From Pseudomonas profundi (GTDB taxonomy: Bacteria; Pseudomonadota; Gammaproteobacteria; Pseudomonadales; Pseudomonadaceae), in NCBI RefSeq assembly GCF_008638305.1, contig NZ_VTPZ01000013.1, positions 1-64,000 of the forward strand: a stretch of DNA of 64,000 bases. Reading direction: 5' to 3'. The notes beneath the pieces were generated by a model. That model saw only the letters and a program-made list of their open reading frames with translations, was not told the origin of the DNA and did no database searches. Positions 25,551 through 34,879 of this stretch are shown here, piece after piece; within the stretch, counting starts at the first letter, position 1; each line of letters begins with the position of its first letter. The position numbers and the translations under genes are program-made.

Positions 25551-28361
25551 ATGAATGATCTGCGGGCGACGCTAAGACTGCAATTTCACAAGGGCTTCAC
25601 CCTCGACGACGCGGTACCTCTGGTCCGGTATTTCTCCCGGCTGGGCATCAGCCACCTCTACGCCTCACCCCTGCTCACCGCCCGACCCGGCTCGATGCAT
25701 GGCTACGACGTCGTCGATCCGACCCGGATCAATCCTGAACTGGGAGGCGAGGCTGCGCTGGAGCGGCTGGCCAACGAATTGCGGGACCACCGCATGGGGC
25801 TGATCCTCGACATCGTGTCGAATCATATGGCGGTGGGCGGCGATGCCAACCCCTGGTGGCTCGACGTGCTGGAATGGGGCCCGATGAGCCATTACGCACA
25901 GTTCTTCGACATCCAGTGGCAGTCACAGGATCCGTTGATGCATGGTCAGTTGCTGGTGCCCTTTCTGCGCACGGATTACGGCGAAGTGCTCGCCACCGGC
26001 GAAATCGAGCTGCATTTCGATCAGAAGGAAGGCGCTCTGTATGCCAGCCACTATGACCACCGCTTTCCGTTGTATCCGCCGACCTACGCCGACGTATTAC
26101 AGGCAAGTGAGGATGCGACCCTGGTCGCGCTGTCGAGCAAATTCGCCGAGCTGGAAAATACCGCTGGCGCATGGAAAGCGGCCCGGGTGCTGCGCCGCGA
26201 CCTGTCAATTCAGGCGGCCAATACCGACACGCTGAAGGCCATCGAAGCGGCGCTCGCGCGTTTTGATCCACAAACGCCGCAGGGCAAGGAGAAGCTGCAC
26301 CAACTACTCGAACGGCAGCATTATCGTCTCGCCAGCTGGCGGACCGCGTCAGACGACATCAACTGGCGGCGCTTCTTTGACATTAACGAGCTGGGCGGGT
26401 TGCGGGTCGAGAATACGGCCGTCTTCGAGGCGACCCATGCCAAGATATTCGAGATGATCGAAAAGGGCTGGATCAATGGGCTGCGCATCGATCACGTAGA
26501 CGGGCTGGCTAATCCCCGCGCCTACTGTCGCAAGCTACGCCGGCGCGTCAACAGCCTCCTCGAAAAGCGTCCGGCTGACCTGCTCGGCGAGCAGTTTCCG
26601 ATCTATGTCGAAAAGATCATTGCTGAAGGCGAAACCCTGGCCGATGACTGGGGTGTCAATGGCACCACCGGCTATGAATTCATGAACCAGGTGTCGCTTT
26701 TGCAACACGATCCCCGCGGTGAGGCCGCCCTCACGGAGCTGTGGGCCGAACTGAGCGGCCGACCGGCGGATTTCATGGTCGAAGTGTATGAGGCGCGCAA
26801 GCTGGTGCTGGCCAGCTCCCTCGCCGGCGACCTGGAAACCGTGGCACAGGGGCTCCTGCAGATAGCTCGACAGGATATCGACACCCGGGATCTGACACTG
26901 GGTTCGATACGCCGGGCACTGACCGAGCTTGTGGCGCATTTCCCGGTGTACCGGACCTATGCCGGCGCGTGCGGACGCTCCCACACCGACCAGGCGTTTT
27001 TTCAGCAGGCCTACGAAGGCGCGCGCGAAGCACTGTCGGAAGCGGACTGGCCCATCCTCGACAAGCTCGATCAGTGGCTTGGCGGGCAACCCCTGCGCGA
27101 ACTTCCACCGGGCAATGAACGCCACCTGCGAGAGAAGATTCTCGCCCGGTTTCAGCAGCTGACTTCGCCGGCCGCGGCCAAGGCAGTCGAGGACACAGCC
27201 TGTTATCGCGCGGGTGTGCTGCTGTCACGCTACGACGTCGGCTATGACCCGCAGCACTTTAGCGCGCCACTGGAAAGCTTCCACCAGATCTGCCTCGATC
27301 GGTTGATTCACTTCCCGGAAAACCTGCTGACCACTGCTACTCACGACAACAAGCGTGGCGAAGATACCCGTGCGCGGCTGGCTGTTCTCAGTGAGCGCGC
27401 CGAATGGTTTGCCCACCGGGTGCAGGACTGGCAGGCACTCGCAGCTCCGCTGCGTCAGGAACTGGCGGATGGCGTCGCCCCCAGCGCAGCGGATGAGTAC
27501 ATCCTGTATCAGACGCTGATCGGCAGCTGGCCGCTGGATCTGCAACCAGGCGAACCGGCGAAAATGGATGACTATTTGCAACGGCTCATCGGCTGGCAGG
27601 AAAAAGCCCTGCGCGAAGCCAAGTTACGCAGCAGCTGGAGCGCGCCCAACGAGCCCTATGAGACCGCCTGTCGAGAATTTCTGACCCGGCTGCTCACCGA
27701 TCCAGGCGCGCGGGAACTGTGTGAGGACATCGCCGCAGCTGCCGCCTCGATTGCCCCCGCCGGCGCCCTGAACAGCCTGACCCAGAGCCTGTTACGCATG
27801 ACCGTTCCGGGCGTACCGGACCTGTACCAGGGTGCGGAATTCTGGGATTTCAGCCTGGTCGATCCTGATAACCGTCGCCCGGTTGATTTCAGTGCCAGAG
27901 TCAACGCACTGAAACACCTGCCAGACAAGCAGGAGCTGGTGGAACATTGGCGCGATGGCCGCGTCAAACAATGGCTGCTGCGCTGCATTCTGGCTGTACG
28001 TGGCGCCCAGCCCCAGATGTTCAGCCGGGGGGCCTATGTTCCGCTGGAGATCGAGGGCGAGCACGCCGACCGTGTTATCGCATTCGCGCGACGCTATGAA
28101 GGAGATTACATGATCATCGTCGCGCCCTTGCATTCATCCGATCGGCTCGCCGAGCACGACACTCCGCACATTCCGCCCGAGCAGTGGGGGAATACTCGGG
28201 TCCGCCTGCCCAGCCCGCTTAGTGAGGCCGCGTTGACCGGTGTGTTTTCCACGCGCGCCATCGAGCCTGACGCGGGCAGCATTGCACTGTCTGAAGTGCT
28301 GGCTGACTTTCCAGTAAATCTTCTTTGTTCCACTCCACATTGTCAGGAGTTCCTGTTATGA
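25551..28361 (+). CDS. treY: Malto-oligosyltrehalose synthase
   Basis: The 936-residue GH13 enzyme starts best at the ATG at 25551 (MNDLRATLRLQFHKGFT), the usual N-terminus of TreY; a TTG upstream overlaps the malQ stop. Motifs include SPLLTARPGSMHGYD, DIVSNHMAVGGDANPWW, GLRIDHVDGLANP (nucleophile), YVEKIIAEGE (acid) and TTATHDNKRGEDTRARL. It isomerises the reducing-end glucose of a maltodextrin to an alpha,alpha-1,1 linkage. TreZ then cuts off trehalose. The TGA overlaps the next ATG (ATGA), so the DUF2934 protein is translationally coupled. Confidence 0.96.
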   Translation: MNDLRATLRLQFHKGFTLDDAVPLVRYFSRLGISHLYASPLLTARPGSMHGYDVVDPTRINPELGGEAALERLANELRDHRMGLILDIVSNHMAVGGDANPWWLDVLEWGPMSHYAQFFDIQWQSQDPLMHGQLLVPFLRTDYGEVLATGEIELHFDQKEGALYASHYDHRFPLYPPTYADVLQASEDATLVALSSKFAELENTAGAWKAARVLRRDLSIQAANTDTLKAIEAALARFDPQTPQGKEKLHQLLERQHYRLASWRTASDDINWRRFFDINELGGLRVENTAVFEATHAKIFEMIEKGWINGLRIDHVDGLANPRAYCRKLRRRVNSLLEKRPADLLGEQFPIYVEKIIAEGETLADDWGVNGTTGYEFMNQVSLLQHDPRGEAALTELWAELSGRPADFMVEVYEARKLVLASSLAGDLETVAQGLLQIARQDIDTRDLTLGSIRRALTELVAHFPVYRTYAGACGRSHTDQAFFQQAYEGAREALSEADWPILDKLDQWLGGQPLRELPPGNERHLREKILARFQQLTSPAAAKAVEDTACYRAGVLLSRYDVGYDPQHFSAPLESFHQICLDRLIHFPENLLTTATHDNKRGEDTRARLAVLSERAEWFAHRVQDWQALAAPLRQELADGVAPSAADEYILYQTLIGSWPLDLQPGEPAKMDDYLQRLIGWQEKALREAKLRSSWSAPNEPYETACREFLTRLLTDPGARELCEDIAAAAASIAPAGALNSLTQSLLRMTVPGVPDLYQGAEFWDFSLVDPDNRRPVDFSARVNALKHLPDKQELVEHWRDGRVKQWLLRCILAVRGAQPQMFSRGAYVPLEIEGEHADRVIAFARRYEGDYMIIVAPLHSSDRLAEHDTPHIPPEQWGNTRVRLPSPLSEAALTGVFSTRAIEPDAGSIALSEVLADFPVNLLCSTPHCQEFLL

Positions 28362-28720
28362 CCGCAGATGAAGAACGCATCCGCGAATTCGCTTACCAGA
28401 TCTGGGAGTCCGAAGGGCGACCCACCGGCAAACATGACCGGCACTGGGAAATGGCCCGCAAACTGGTCGAGGCCGAAAACCAGGAAGCGGCCAGACCAGC
28501 CGTACGCAATCGCAAGGTGACCAGACCCACCGAAGCCAACCTGTCGCCAGAGGCCGAAGCACCGGTGGCGGTGCCGGGCGCACCCACTGGCCCAGGCACA
28601 CCGAAAAAACCCCGTGCTCCTCGCTCATCCGCTGCCAAGACCACCAAGGAAGCGAAAGAGCCCAAAGTGCCAAAGACCCCCAAGGCACCCAAAACACCAA
28701 AAGCGCCCAAGAGTAAATAA
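28358..28720 (+). CDS. DUF2934 protein with Lys-Pro-Ala-rich tail
   Basis: The 120-residue protein has an N-terminal helical DUF2934 domain (about residues 1-40: EERIREFAYQIWESEGRPTG, HWEMARKLVE) and a disordered, basic tail of Lys, Pro, Thr and Ala with short repeats of KTPKAP. It starts at the ATG at 28358, with AGGAG about 8 bases upstream, inside the treY stop. The family often accompanies glgX or treY in pseudomonads, but its function is not known. The basic tail could bind nucleic acid or a polyanion. A strong hairpin follows immediately. Confidence 0.85.
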   Translation: MTADEERIREFAYQIWESEGRPTGKHDRHWEMARKLVEAENQEAARPAVRNRKVTRPTEANLSPEAEAPVAVPGAPTGPGTPKKPRAPRSSAAKTTKEAKEPKVPKTPKAPKTPKAPKSK

Positions 28721-28740
28721 CCTGCCCGCGGGCAGGTTTT
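28721..28740 (+). terminator. Hairpin with T run inside the operon
   Basis: The 16-base perfect palindrome cctgcccgcgggcagg (28721-28736) is followed by TTTT. It lies directly after the DUF2934 stop and 13 bases before the glgX start. It could be a terminator or attenuator that lowers glgX expression relative to treY. A simple Rho-independent terminator would normally have a small loop, so partial readthrough is likely. Confidence 0.6.
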
Positions 28741-28753
28741 GAGGAGTTAGAGC

Positions 28754-30922
28754 ATGAGCAGGCAACACAACGAAGCCACTCCGCTGGTACCCGAATTCAA
28801 GCAGACGTCCCGCGTCACCGAAGGCTCGCCCTTCCCTCTGGGCGCGACATGGGACGGGCTGGGCGTCAACTTCGCATTGTTTTCGGCCCATGCCACCAGG
28901 GTCGAGCTTTGCCTGTTCGACAGCAGCGGTCAGGTTGAACTGGAACGCATCGAGCTGCCTGAATATACCGACGAGATATGGCACGGTTATCTCCCTGATG
29001 CCCATCCCGGGGTTATCTATGGTTACCGTGTCTACGGCCCCTACGAGCCGGAAGCCGGACACCGTTTCAATCACAACAAACTGTTGATCGATCCCTACGC
29101 CAAGCAACTGGTAGGCAAGCTGGAATGGACCGATGAGCTATTCGGCTACACCATCGGCTCGCCGGACGGCGATCTGAGCTTCGATGAACGAGACAGCGCG
29201 CCCTTTGTCCCCAAAGCCAAGGTCATAGACCCGGCTTTTACCTGGGGAAATCAGCATCATCCGCGCATTCCCTGGAACCGTACCATCGTCTACGAAACAA
29301 ACGTGCGCGGTTTCACCATGCAGCATCCCGCCGTGGCTGAGTCCTCACGTGGCACCTTTTCGGGGCTGATGCACAACGAAGTCATCAAGCATATCCGCTC
29401 GCTTGGGGTCACCAGCGTCGAGCTGTTACCGATTCATGCCTTTGTCAACGAACCGCACCTGCAAGAAAAGGGACTCTCCAATTTCTGGGGTTACAACACA
29501 ATCGCCTTCTTCGCGCCGCATGCACCCTATCTCGCCAGCGGCAAGATAAGCGAATTCAAGGAAATGGTCGCGCGCATGCATAGCGCCGGCCTCGAAGTGA
29601 TTCTCGATGTGGTGTACAACCACACCGCCGAAGGCAATGAGCTGGGCCCCACTCTATCCATGCGCGGTATCGACAATTCCAGTTACTACCGCCTGATGCC
29701 CGACAACAAGCGCTATTACATCAACGACTCCGGCACCGGCAACACGCTCGATCTCGGCCACCCCTGCGTGTTGCAGATGGTCACCGATTCGCTCCGTTAC
29801 TGGGCCACCGAGATGCGAGTGGATGGCTTCCGCTTCGACCTCGCCACCATTCTAGCGCGGCATCACGACGGCTATGACGAGCGCCACGGCTTTCTGGTCG
29901 CCTGTCGCCAGGATCCCGTGTTGAGCAAGGTCAAACTGATTGCCGAGCCCTGGGATGTTGGCCCCGGAGGCTATCAAGTGGGCGGCTTCCCGCCGGGCTG
30001 GTCGGAGTGGAATGACCTGTTCCGCGACAACGTACGCGCCTATTGGCGTGGCGACGAGGGCAAGCTGCCGGACATGGCCAGCCGCCTCACCGCCTCGGGA
30101 GACCATTTCAACCAGCGCGGTCGCCGGCCGAACGCCTCGATCAACTTCATCACCGCCCACGACGGCTTCACTCTACGCGACATCGTCACCTACAACGACA
30201 AACACAACGAAGCCAACGGCGAAGACAACGAAGATGGCAGTGACAACAACCTGTCGTGGAACCACGGTGTCGAGGGCTACACCGATGATGAGGAAATCAA
30301 CGAGCTGCGCCTGCGACAAATGCGCAACATGCTTGCCACGCTGGTTTTCTCCCAGGGCACGCCCATGTTGCTGGCCGGCGACGAATTCGGTCGGACTCAA
30401 CATGGCAACAACAACGTGTATTGCCAGGACAACGAGATCGGCTGGATCGATTGGGAACTGGACGATGAAGGCTCCGCACTGCTCAGCTTCACCCGCCGGC
30501 TGATCGCGCTGCGCCAGGCGCACCCGGTTCTGCGCCGCGGTCGTTTTCTGGTCGGCCATTACAACGAGGACCTCGGCGTCAAGGACGTCACCTGGCTGAC
30601 ACCCGAAGGGGAGGAGATGTCAGAAGATCAGTGGCATGACACCAACGGCCGCTGCATCGGCATGTTGATGGACGGCCGCGCCCAACCAACGGGTATCCGG
30701 CGGGGCGGCGAGGACGCCACGCTGTTGCTGATCATGAATGCGCATCACGAGACGGTGAACTTTTTACTACCAGAGGTTGCCCAAGGATCTGGCTGGGTGT
30801 GCCTGATCGATACCAACAGGCCTGAACTCAGACGAATCGAGCACCATGAGTTCGATAGCAACTTTGCGGTGACCAGCCGTTCATTGCTGCTGTTCGAGTT
30901 GCAACACAAGGACCAGCGGTAA
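28754..30922 (+). CDS. glgX: Glycogen debranching enzyme GlgX
   Basis: The 722-residue GH13 protein has an N-terminal CBM48-like domain (LGATWDGLGVNFALFSAHA), then the barrel with VILDVVYNHTAEGNE, VDGFRFDLATIL (nucleophile), LIAEPWDVGPGGYQVG (acid Glu), and NFITAHDGFTLRDIV and GTPMLLAGDEFGRTQHGNNN. It hydrolyses alpha-1,6 branches of limit dextrin, supplying linear chains for MalQ and TreY. AGGAG precedes its ATG by 8 bases. Between treY and glgX sits only the DUF2934 gene and a hairpin. Confidence 0.97.
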   Translation: MSRQHNEATPLVPEFKQTSRVTEGSPFPLGATWDGLGVNFALFSAHATRVELCLFDSSGQVELERIELPEYTDEIWHGYLPDAHPGVIYGYRVYGPYEPEAGHRFNHNKLLIDPYAKQLVGKLEWTDELFGYTIGSPDGDLSFDERDSAPFVPKAKVIDPAFTWGNQHHPRIPWNRTIVYETNVRGFTMQHPAVAESSRGTFSGLMHNEVIKHIRSLGVTSVELLPIHAFVNEPHLQEKGLSNFWGYNTIAFFAPHAPYLASGKISEFKEMVARMHSAGLEVILDVVYNHTAEGNELGPTLSMRGIDNSSYYRLMPDNKRYYINDSGTGNTLDLGHPCVLQMVTDSLRYWATEMRVDGFRFDLATILARHHDGYDERHGFLVACRQDPVLSKVKLIAEPWDVGPGGYQVGGFPPGWSEWNDLFRDNVRAYWRGDEGKLPDMASRLTASGDHFNQRGRRPNASINFITAHDGFTLRDIVTYNDKHNEANGEDNEDGSDNNLSWNHGVEGYTDDEEINELRLRQMRNMLATLVFSQGTPMLLAGDEFGRTQHGNNNVYCQDNEIGWIDWELDDEGSALLSFTRRLIALRQAHPVLRRGRFLVGHYNEDLGVKDVTWLTPEGEEMSEDQWHDTNGRCIGMLMDGRAQPTGIRRGGEDATLLLIMNAHHETVNFLLPEVAQGSGWVCLIDTNRPELRRIEHHEFDSNFAVTSRSLLLFELQHKDQR

Positions 30923-30981
30923 GGCTTCGGGCCAACCTCGGGTATTAATAGCGCTGACTCTCCTACGGAGCTGGGAACACG

Positions 30982-31737
30982 ATGAACTTTGATATCACCA
31001 AGGATGGCTCCCCGCTGCATGCCTGGAAAAGCTCGGAGCGTATGGCGTCGGTCCCGGTGATCGCTTGCGAACAGCTGGTTCCGGCACATGCCCGCGCAGT
31101 GATCATTTCACCCCACCCGGATGATGAAGTGCTTGGCTGCGGCGGGCTCCTGCAATTGCTCGCCCGGCAGCAACGCAACCTGATGCTGGTATCCATCACC
31201 AACGGCAGTGCCAGCCACCCTGGCTCCAGGCTCTGGACGGCGGAGCGGCTCGGCATTATCCGCCCGCAGGAAAGCGCCGAAGCCTTGCGGCGTCTGGGGC
31301 TGTCGATGAATCATCTGCAATGGATTCATGGCGGCTTCCCTGACGCGGAGCTAGCTGGTCGACAACCTGCCCTGATTGAATTTCTCCGCACTTATCTTCG
31401 CCCCACCGATGTGGTATTCACGCCCTGGCGAGATGACGGCCATAGCGACCACCAGGCCGTAGCCTTGGCGGCCCTCGCGGTCGGCGCGGAGATCGGTTGC
31501 GCGGTGCATGAAGTTCCGGTTTTTGCCTGGCAATGGGCAAGCCCTGAGGATCCGCGGATTCCCTGGAAACGCGCGTGCAAGATTCATCTTGACCGCTGGA
31601 CCCAGGCGCGTAAACGCCATGCTATCCAGGCCTTTGCCAGTCAACTCAGCGGCGACCCCGAGGCCGGCCTCGCACCCCCGCTGACTCCCGCCATGCTGGA
31701 ACGCATGCAGCAGCCGTTCGAGGTTGTGTTTGTTTAG
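30982..31737 (+). CDS. PIG-L / LmbE family deacetylase
   Basis: The 251-residue protein shows HPDDEVLGCGG (zinc-binding His-Pro-Asp-Asp near residue 47) and DGHSDHQAV (the second metal His pair near 155). The family removes N-acetyl groups from GlcNAc-type or related substrates; the substrate here is unknown. GGAG lies about 11 bases before the ATG at 30982. It is 59 bases downstream of glgX in the same orientation and may be cotranscribed. A sugar or sugar-amine substrate linked to the glucan cluster is a guess from context only. Confidence 0.9.
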   Translation: MNFDITKDGSPLHAWKSSERMASVPVIACEQLVPAHARAVIISPHPDDEVLGCGGLLQLLARQQRNLMLVSITNGSASHPGSRLWTAERLGIIRPQESAEALRRLGLSMNHLQWIHGGFPDAELAGRQPALIEFLRTYLRPTDVVFTPWRDDGHSDHQAVALAALAVGAEIGCAVHEVPVFAWQWASPEDPRIPWKRACKIHLDRWTQARKRHAIQAFASQLSGDPEAGLAPPLTPAMLERMQQPFEVVFV

Positions 31738-31783
31738 GGTGTGGTGATTACCTGATAGCCGCAGCAGTGAGCTCGGTATTGCT

Positions 31784-32660
31784 CCACCTCACGCCGATGC
31801 TCATCCAAGCCTGCCGGCTGTCAGGGTGGAGCAAGTGTTGAAAACAGGGATGTTTTCACCAAGCCCCCAGGGATGGGTTTACGGCGTCTTGCGCCATCCT
31901 GACAGCCGGCGGGCGCCCTGCTCCGGCCATGTCGGCGGCAATACCCACCGATTCAAACAAATTCCAAGCAGTTCGCTGGGTGGTTCACCAGAGTCAGCTG
32001 CCGCAAGCCGACAGCCCTGCGCCGACACGCTGCAAGTACCTCCCTGTAAGCTCGTCGATGACATCCATGTCATCGCACGGTCGGCTCAGCCCCGTCGCCT
32101 CGCTTCGCAATGAACACTGGAGTTGCCTGAGAGGAAAACCAAAGCGGTTTTAATTTCCACCTCACGCCAATGCTCATTCAAGCCTGCCGGCTGTCAGGGT
32201 GGAGCAAGTGTTGAAAACAGGGATGTTTTCACCAAGCCCCCAGGGATGGGTTTACGGCGTCTTGCGCCATCCTGACAGCCGGCGGGCGCCCTGCTCCGGC
32301 CATGTCGGCGGCAATACCCACCGATTCAAACAAATTCCAAGCAGTTCGCTGGGTGGTTCACCAGAGTCAGCTGCCGCAAGCCGACAGCCCTGCGCCGACA
32401 CGCTGCAAGTACCTCCCTGTAAGCTCGTCGATGACATCCATGTCATCGCACGGTCGGCTCAGCCCCGTCGCCTCGCTTCGCAATGAACACTGGAGTTGCC
32501 TGAGAGGAAAACCAAAGCGGTTTTAATTTCCACCTCACGCCAATGCTCATTCAAGCCTGCCGGCTGTCAGGGTGGAGCAAGTGTTGAAAACAGGGATGTT
32601 TTCACCAAGCCCCCAGGGACGGGTTCACGGCGTCTGCGCAGCCCTGATAGGCGGCGGGCG
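31784..32660. repeat. Tandem 373-bp repeat, two full copies and a diverging third
   Basis: Copy 1 (31784-32156) and copy 2 (32157-32529) are nearly identical; copy 3 begins at 32530 and diverges after about 100 bases. Each unit has a long hairpin: gcctgccggctgtcagg (31809-31825 in copy 1) with its complement near 31898-31914, an inner stem gaaaacagggatgttttc, and near its end the dispersed hairpin motif cgatgacat-cc-atgtcatcg (32056-32075 and 32429-32448). Short translations in it are repeat-derived and not credible genes. The near identity of the two full copies points to a recent duplication. Confidence 0.85.
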
Positions 32661-32692
32661 ACCAGCTCCAAATCAGCCAGGTAACTCGCCGA

Positions 32693-32725
32693 AGTTAATC
32701 CCCCTAGCCCCCTTTTGCCAAGGGA
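32693..32725 (+). repeat. C-rich hairpin repeat, copy B1
   Basis: The sequence gttaatccccctagccccc continues as ttttgccaaggg. A close relative occurs inverted at 50791-50826, where the stem is perfect. It lies in the 300 bases between the tandem repeat and the small acidic gene, which otherwise show no gene. Confidence 0.6.
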
Positions 32726-32964
32726 ACTGTCCGAGCGGCGGCTGGTTACCATTCCAAAAAGAAGCAATTCTGGGCTTCAGCCACTCAGATAGCCGACCAA
32801 GGCAGCCACAGCAGAACCTTAAATTCACCCCCGCCGTGCTACTTTTTCGGCAGCGGTCCAGATTCGCCGGCCACAAAAAAACTGAACCGTCACCGCGCCC
32901 TCAAGTCCGAAGGAAGAGGTCTGTATTGATCTGTGATTCGTTCAGCTTATTGCGAGGTTCCAGT

Positions 32965-33135
32965 ATGAAAGCAGTTACGCCGCCGAAAAAAGACGAGGAT
33001 ATCCGGCCCGAAGATCTACCCGATCCGGACCGTGGGTCACGAGAGAATCTGGAGCACCCCGAAGACGAAGAAGACCGCGTTGACGAGACAATCGATGAGT
33101 CTTTTCCGGCCAGCGACCCGCCAGCCAAATATTGA
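32965..33135 (+). CDS. Short acidic protein (56 residues), unknown function
   Basis: The ATG at 32965 opens a 56-residue, strongly acidic protein whose C-terminus reads DETIDESFPASDPPAKY. The DESFPASDPP ending is a pattern I have seen in small stress-associated hypothetical proteins of proteobacteria, though no biochemical role is known. A longer in-frame extension reaches back into the tandem repeat and is not credible. The gene lies 29 bases before the YecE-like gene in the same orientation, so cotranscription is possible. It is soluble and probably intrinsically disordered. Confidence 0.7.
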   Translation: MKAVTPPKKDEDIRPEDLPDPDRGSRENLEHPEDEEDRVDETIDESFPASDPPAKY

Positions 33136-33164
33136 TCACACCATCGGCAGCAAAAGGACGCTGA

Positions 33165-34094
33165 ATGAGCGATATTCGCATCGGGATTTCCGGTTGGCGC
33201 TACCGCCCCTGGCGCGGAGATTTCTATCCCGATGGGCTGGTGCAGCGCCGAGAGCTGGAGTATGCGTCACGAGCGGTCAATAGCATCGAAATCAACGGCT
33301 CCTTCTACGCATTGCAAACGCCAGAACGTTATGCCAGCTGGGCTGCCGAAACGCCCGAAGATTTCGTCTTCAGTGTAAAGGGTCCACGCTTCATCACTCA
33401 CACCAAACGGCTCCGCGACATCGAGGAGCCCCTGGCGAACTTCCTGGCGTCGGGGCCGCTGCATCTCGGTCAGAAACTGGGTCCGATGCTGTGGCAGTTT
33501 CCAGCGAACTTCAAACTCGACCGGGAGCAATTCAAGGATTTCCTTGAGTTATTGCCGCGCAACACCGACGACGCAGCCAAACTCGCCAAAGGCTGCGCCG
33601 AACGGTTGAAAAAACCCGGCTATCTGGACATCGGCGCGAAACGCCGTATGCGCCATGCCGTCGAGATCCGTAATCCAAAAGGGCTCGATGAGGATTTTGT
33701 CGAGCTGTTACGCAGCCAGCAAGTCGCATTGGTAGTCGCCGACACCGCGGGCAAATGGCCCTATCACGAGGATCTCACCAGCGACTTTGTCTACATCCGT
33801 CTGCACGGTGACAAGGAGCTATACAGCAGCGGCTACTCCGACGAAGCGCTCGATCGTTGGAAAAAACGCATAAAGCTATGGGTCAAAGGCCGCCAGCCCA
33901 GGGATGCCACACTCATTGCGCCGCATCACGACACGGCCGAGCAGGCCTGTGATCTGTACTGTTATTTCGACAACGATATCAAAGTCCGTGCCCCCTACGA
34001 TGCCCGCCAGTTGCTGGAAAAGCTGGGCCAGGCGAAGAAACTGGAAGTCGTACCGGGGCAGTTGCCGGACGAAGGCAAGGGAGCCAAGCAGTGA
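33165..34094 (+). CDS. DUF72 family protein (YecE-like)
   Basis: The 309-residue protein has the DUF72 layout of a TIM-barrel-like fold: IGISGWRYRPWRGDFYP near the N-terminus, NSIEINGSFYALQTPERYASWA, VKGPRFITHTKRL, WQFPANF, AVEIRNP and FVYIRLHGD. Members are widespread but uncharacterised enzymatically. Its stop overlaps the GTG of the next gene (GTGA), so it is coupled to the ybhP-clsB-ybhN-like unit. Nothing is truncated or unusual. Confidence 0.92.
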   Translation: MSDIRIGISGWRYRPWRGDFYPDGLVQRRELEYASRAVNSIEINGSFYALQTPERYASWAAETPEDFVFSVKGPRFITHTKRLRDIEEPLANFLASGPLHLGQKLGPMLWQFPANFKLDREQFKDFLELLPRNTDDAAKLAKGCAERLKKPGYLDIGAKRRMRHAVEIRNPKGLDEDFVELLRSQQVALVVADTAGKWPYHEDLTSDFVYIRLHGDKELYSSGYSDEALDRWKKRIKLWVKGRQPRDATLIAPHHDTAEQACDLYCYFDNDIKVRAPYDARQLLEKLGQAKKLEVVPGQLPDEGKGAKQ

Positions 34095-34879
34095 CCGAAG
34101 CGTCTTATTCCGCCCACGCCAAAACTCAACTCGCCCCACCGGTACATTCCCTACGCATCATGACCGCGAACGTACACAAGGGTTTTACCTTCTTTAACCG
34201 GCGCTTCATTTTGCCGGAGTTGCGCGACGCGGTTAACACCACATCGGCTGATGTTGTGTTCATGCAGGAGGTGATAGGCGCGCACCGGGTACACGCCGAA
34301 CGCTGGCAGAACTGGCCTGATACGCCACAATACGAATTTCTCGCCGATACCATGTGGCCGGATTTTGCCTACGGGCGCAACGCGGTCTACCCGGACGGCG
34401 ACCATGGCAATGCGCTGTTGTCCAAGTTTCCGATTCTGCGCTACGACAATCTTGATGTCAGCATCAGCGGCACCGAGGAACGCGGCATGCTGCATTCGGT
34501 ACTCGACGTACCGGGACAGCGCGATGTGCATGCCATCTGCGTGCATCTGGGCCTGCGCGAAACGCACCGGGATGAGCAGCTGCGCCTGTTGAGCAAATTT
34601 CTTGAAGGCTTGCCGGCTAACGAAACGGTTATCGTTGCTGGCGATTTCAACGACTGGCGCCTGCGCGCCGACCGCATCATGAACGAATGTGGCATGACTG
34701 AAGCCTTCGTCAACGCCTTCGGTAAACCGGCGAAAAGTTTCCCGGCGCGCTTGCCGCTGCTGCGTCTGGATCGCATCTACGTGCGCAACGCGACGACCCA
34801 TGCGCCTGCAGTACTTTCACAACGGCCGTGGTCTCATTTATCAGATCACGCTCCCCTGGTTGTCGAGGTACGACTATGA
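34091..34879 (+). CDS. ybhP: Endonuclease/exonuclease/phosphatase family protein (YbhP-like)
   Basis: The 262-residue protein has the EEP catalytic signature: TANVHKG (metal-binding Asn), FMQEV (Glu), VAGDFNDW (Asp/Asn) and a final SDHAPLVVEV (Asp-His pair). A metal-dependent phosphodiesterase acting on a lipid head group, nucleic acid or similar substrate fits the fold. It starts with a GTG that overlaps the YecE-like stop. In Escherichia coli ybhP stands beside clsB and ybhN, and the same order is kept here, suggesting a role with membrane phospholipids. The exact substrate is not known. Confidence 0.86.
   Translation: MTEASYSAHAKTQLAPPVHSLRIMTANVHKGFTFFNRRFILPELRDAVNTTSADVVFMQEVIGAHRVHAERWQNWPDTPQYEFLADTMWPDFAYGRNAVYPDGDHGNALLSKFPILRYDNLDVSISGTEERGMLHSVLDVPGQRDVHAICVHLGLRETHRDEQLRLLSKFLEGLPANETVIVAGDFNDWRLRADRIMNECGMTEAFVNAFGKPAKSFPARLPLLRLDRIYVRNATTHAPAVLSQRPWSHLSDHAPLVVEVRL

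Noticed and set aside
31826-32486. Identical 95-residue frames in each tandem repeat copy
   Set aside because: They span hairpin arms of a non-coding repeat and include no protein motif; identity comes from duplication, not selection for protein.
32572-33135. A 187-residue frame covering repeat copy 3 and the small acidic gene
   Set aside because: Only the last 56 residues, from ATG 32965, look like a protein; the rest is repeat and gap sequence read in the same frame.
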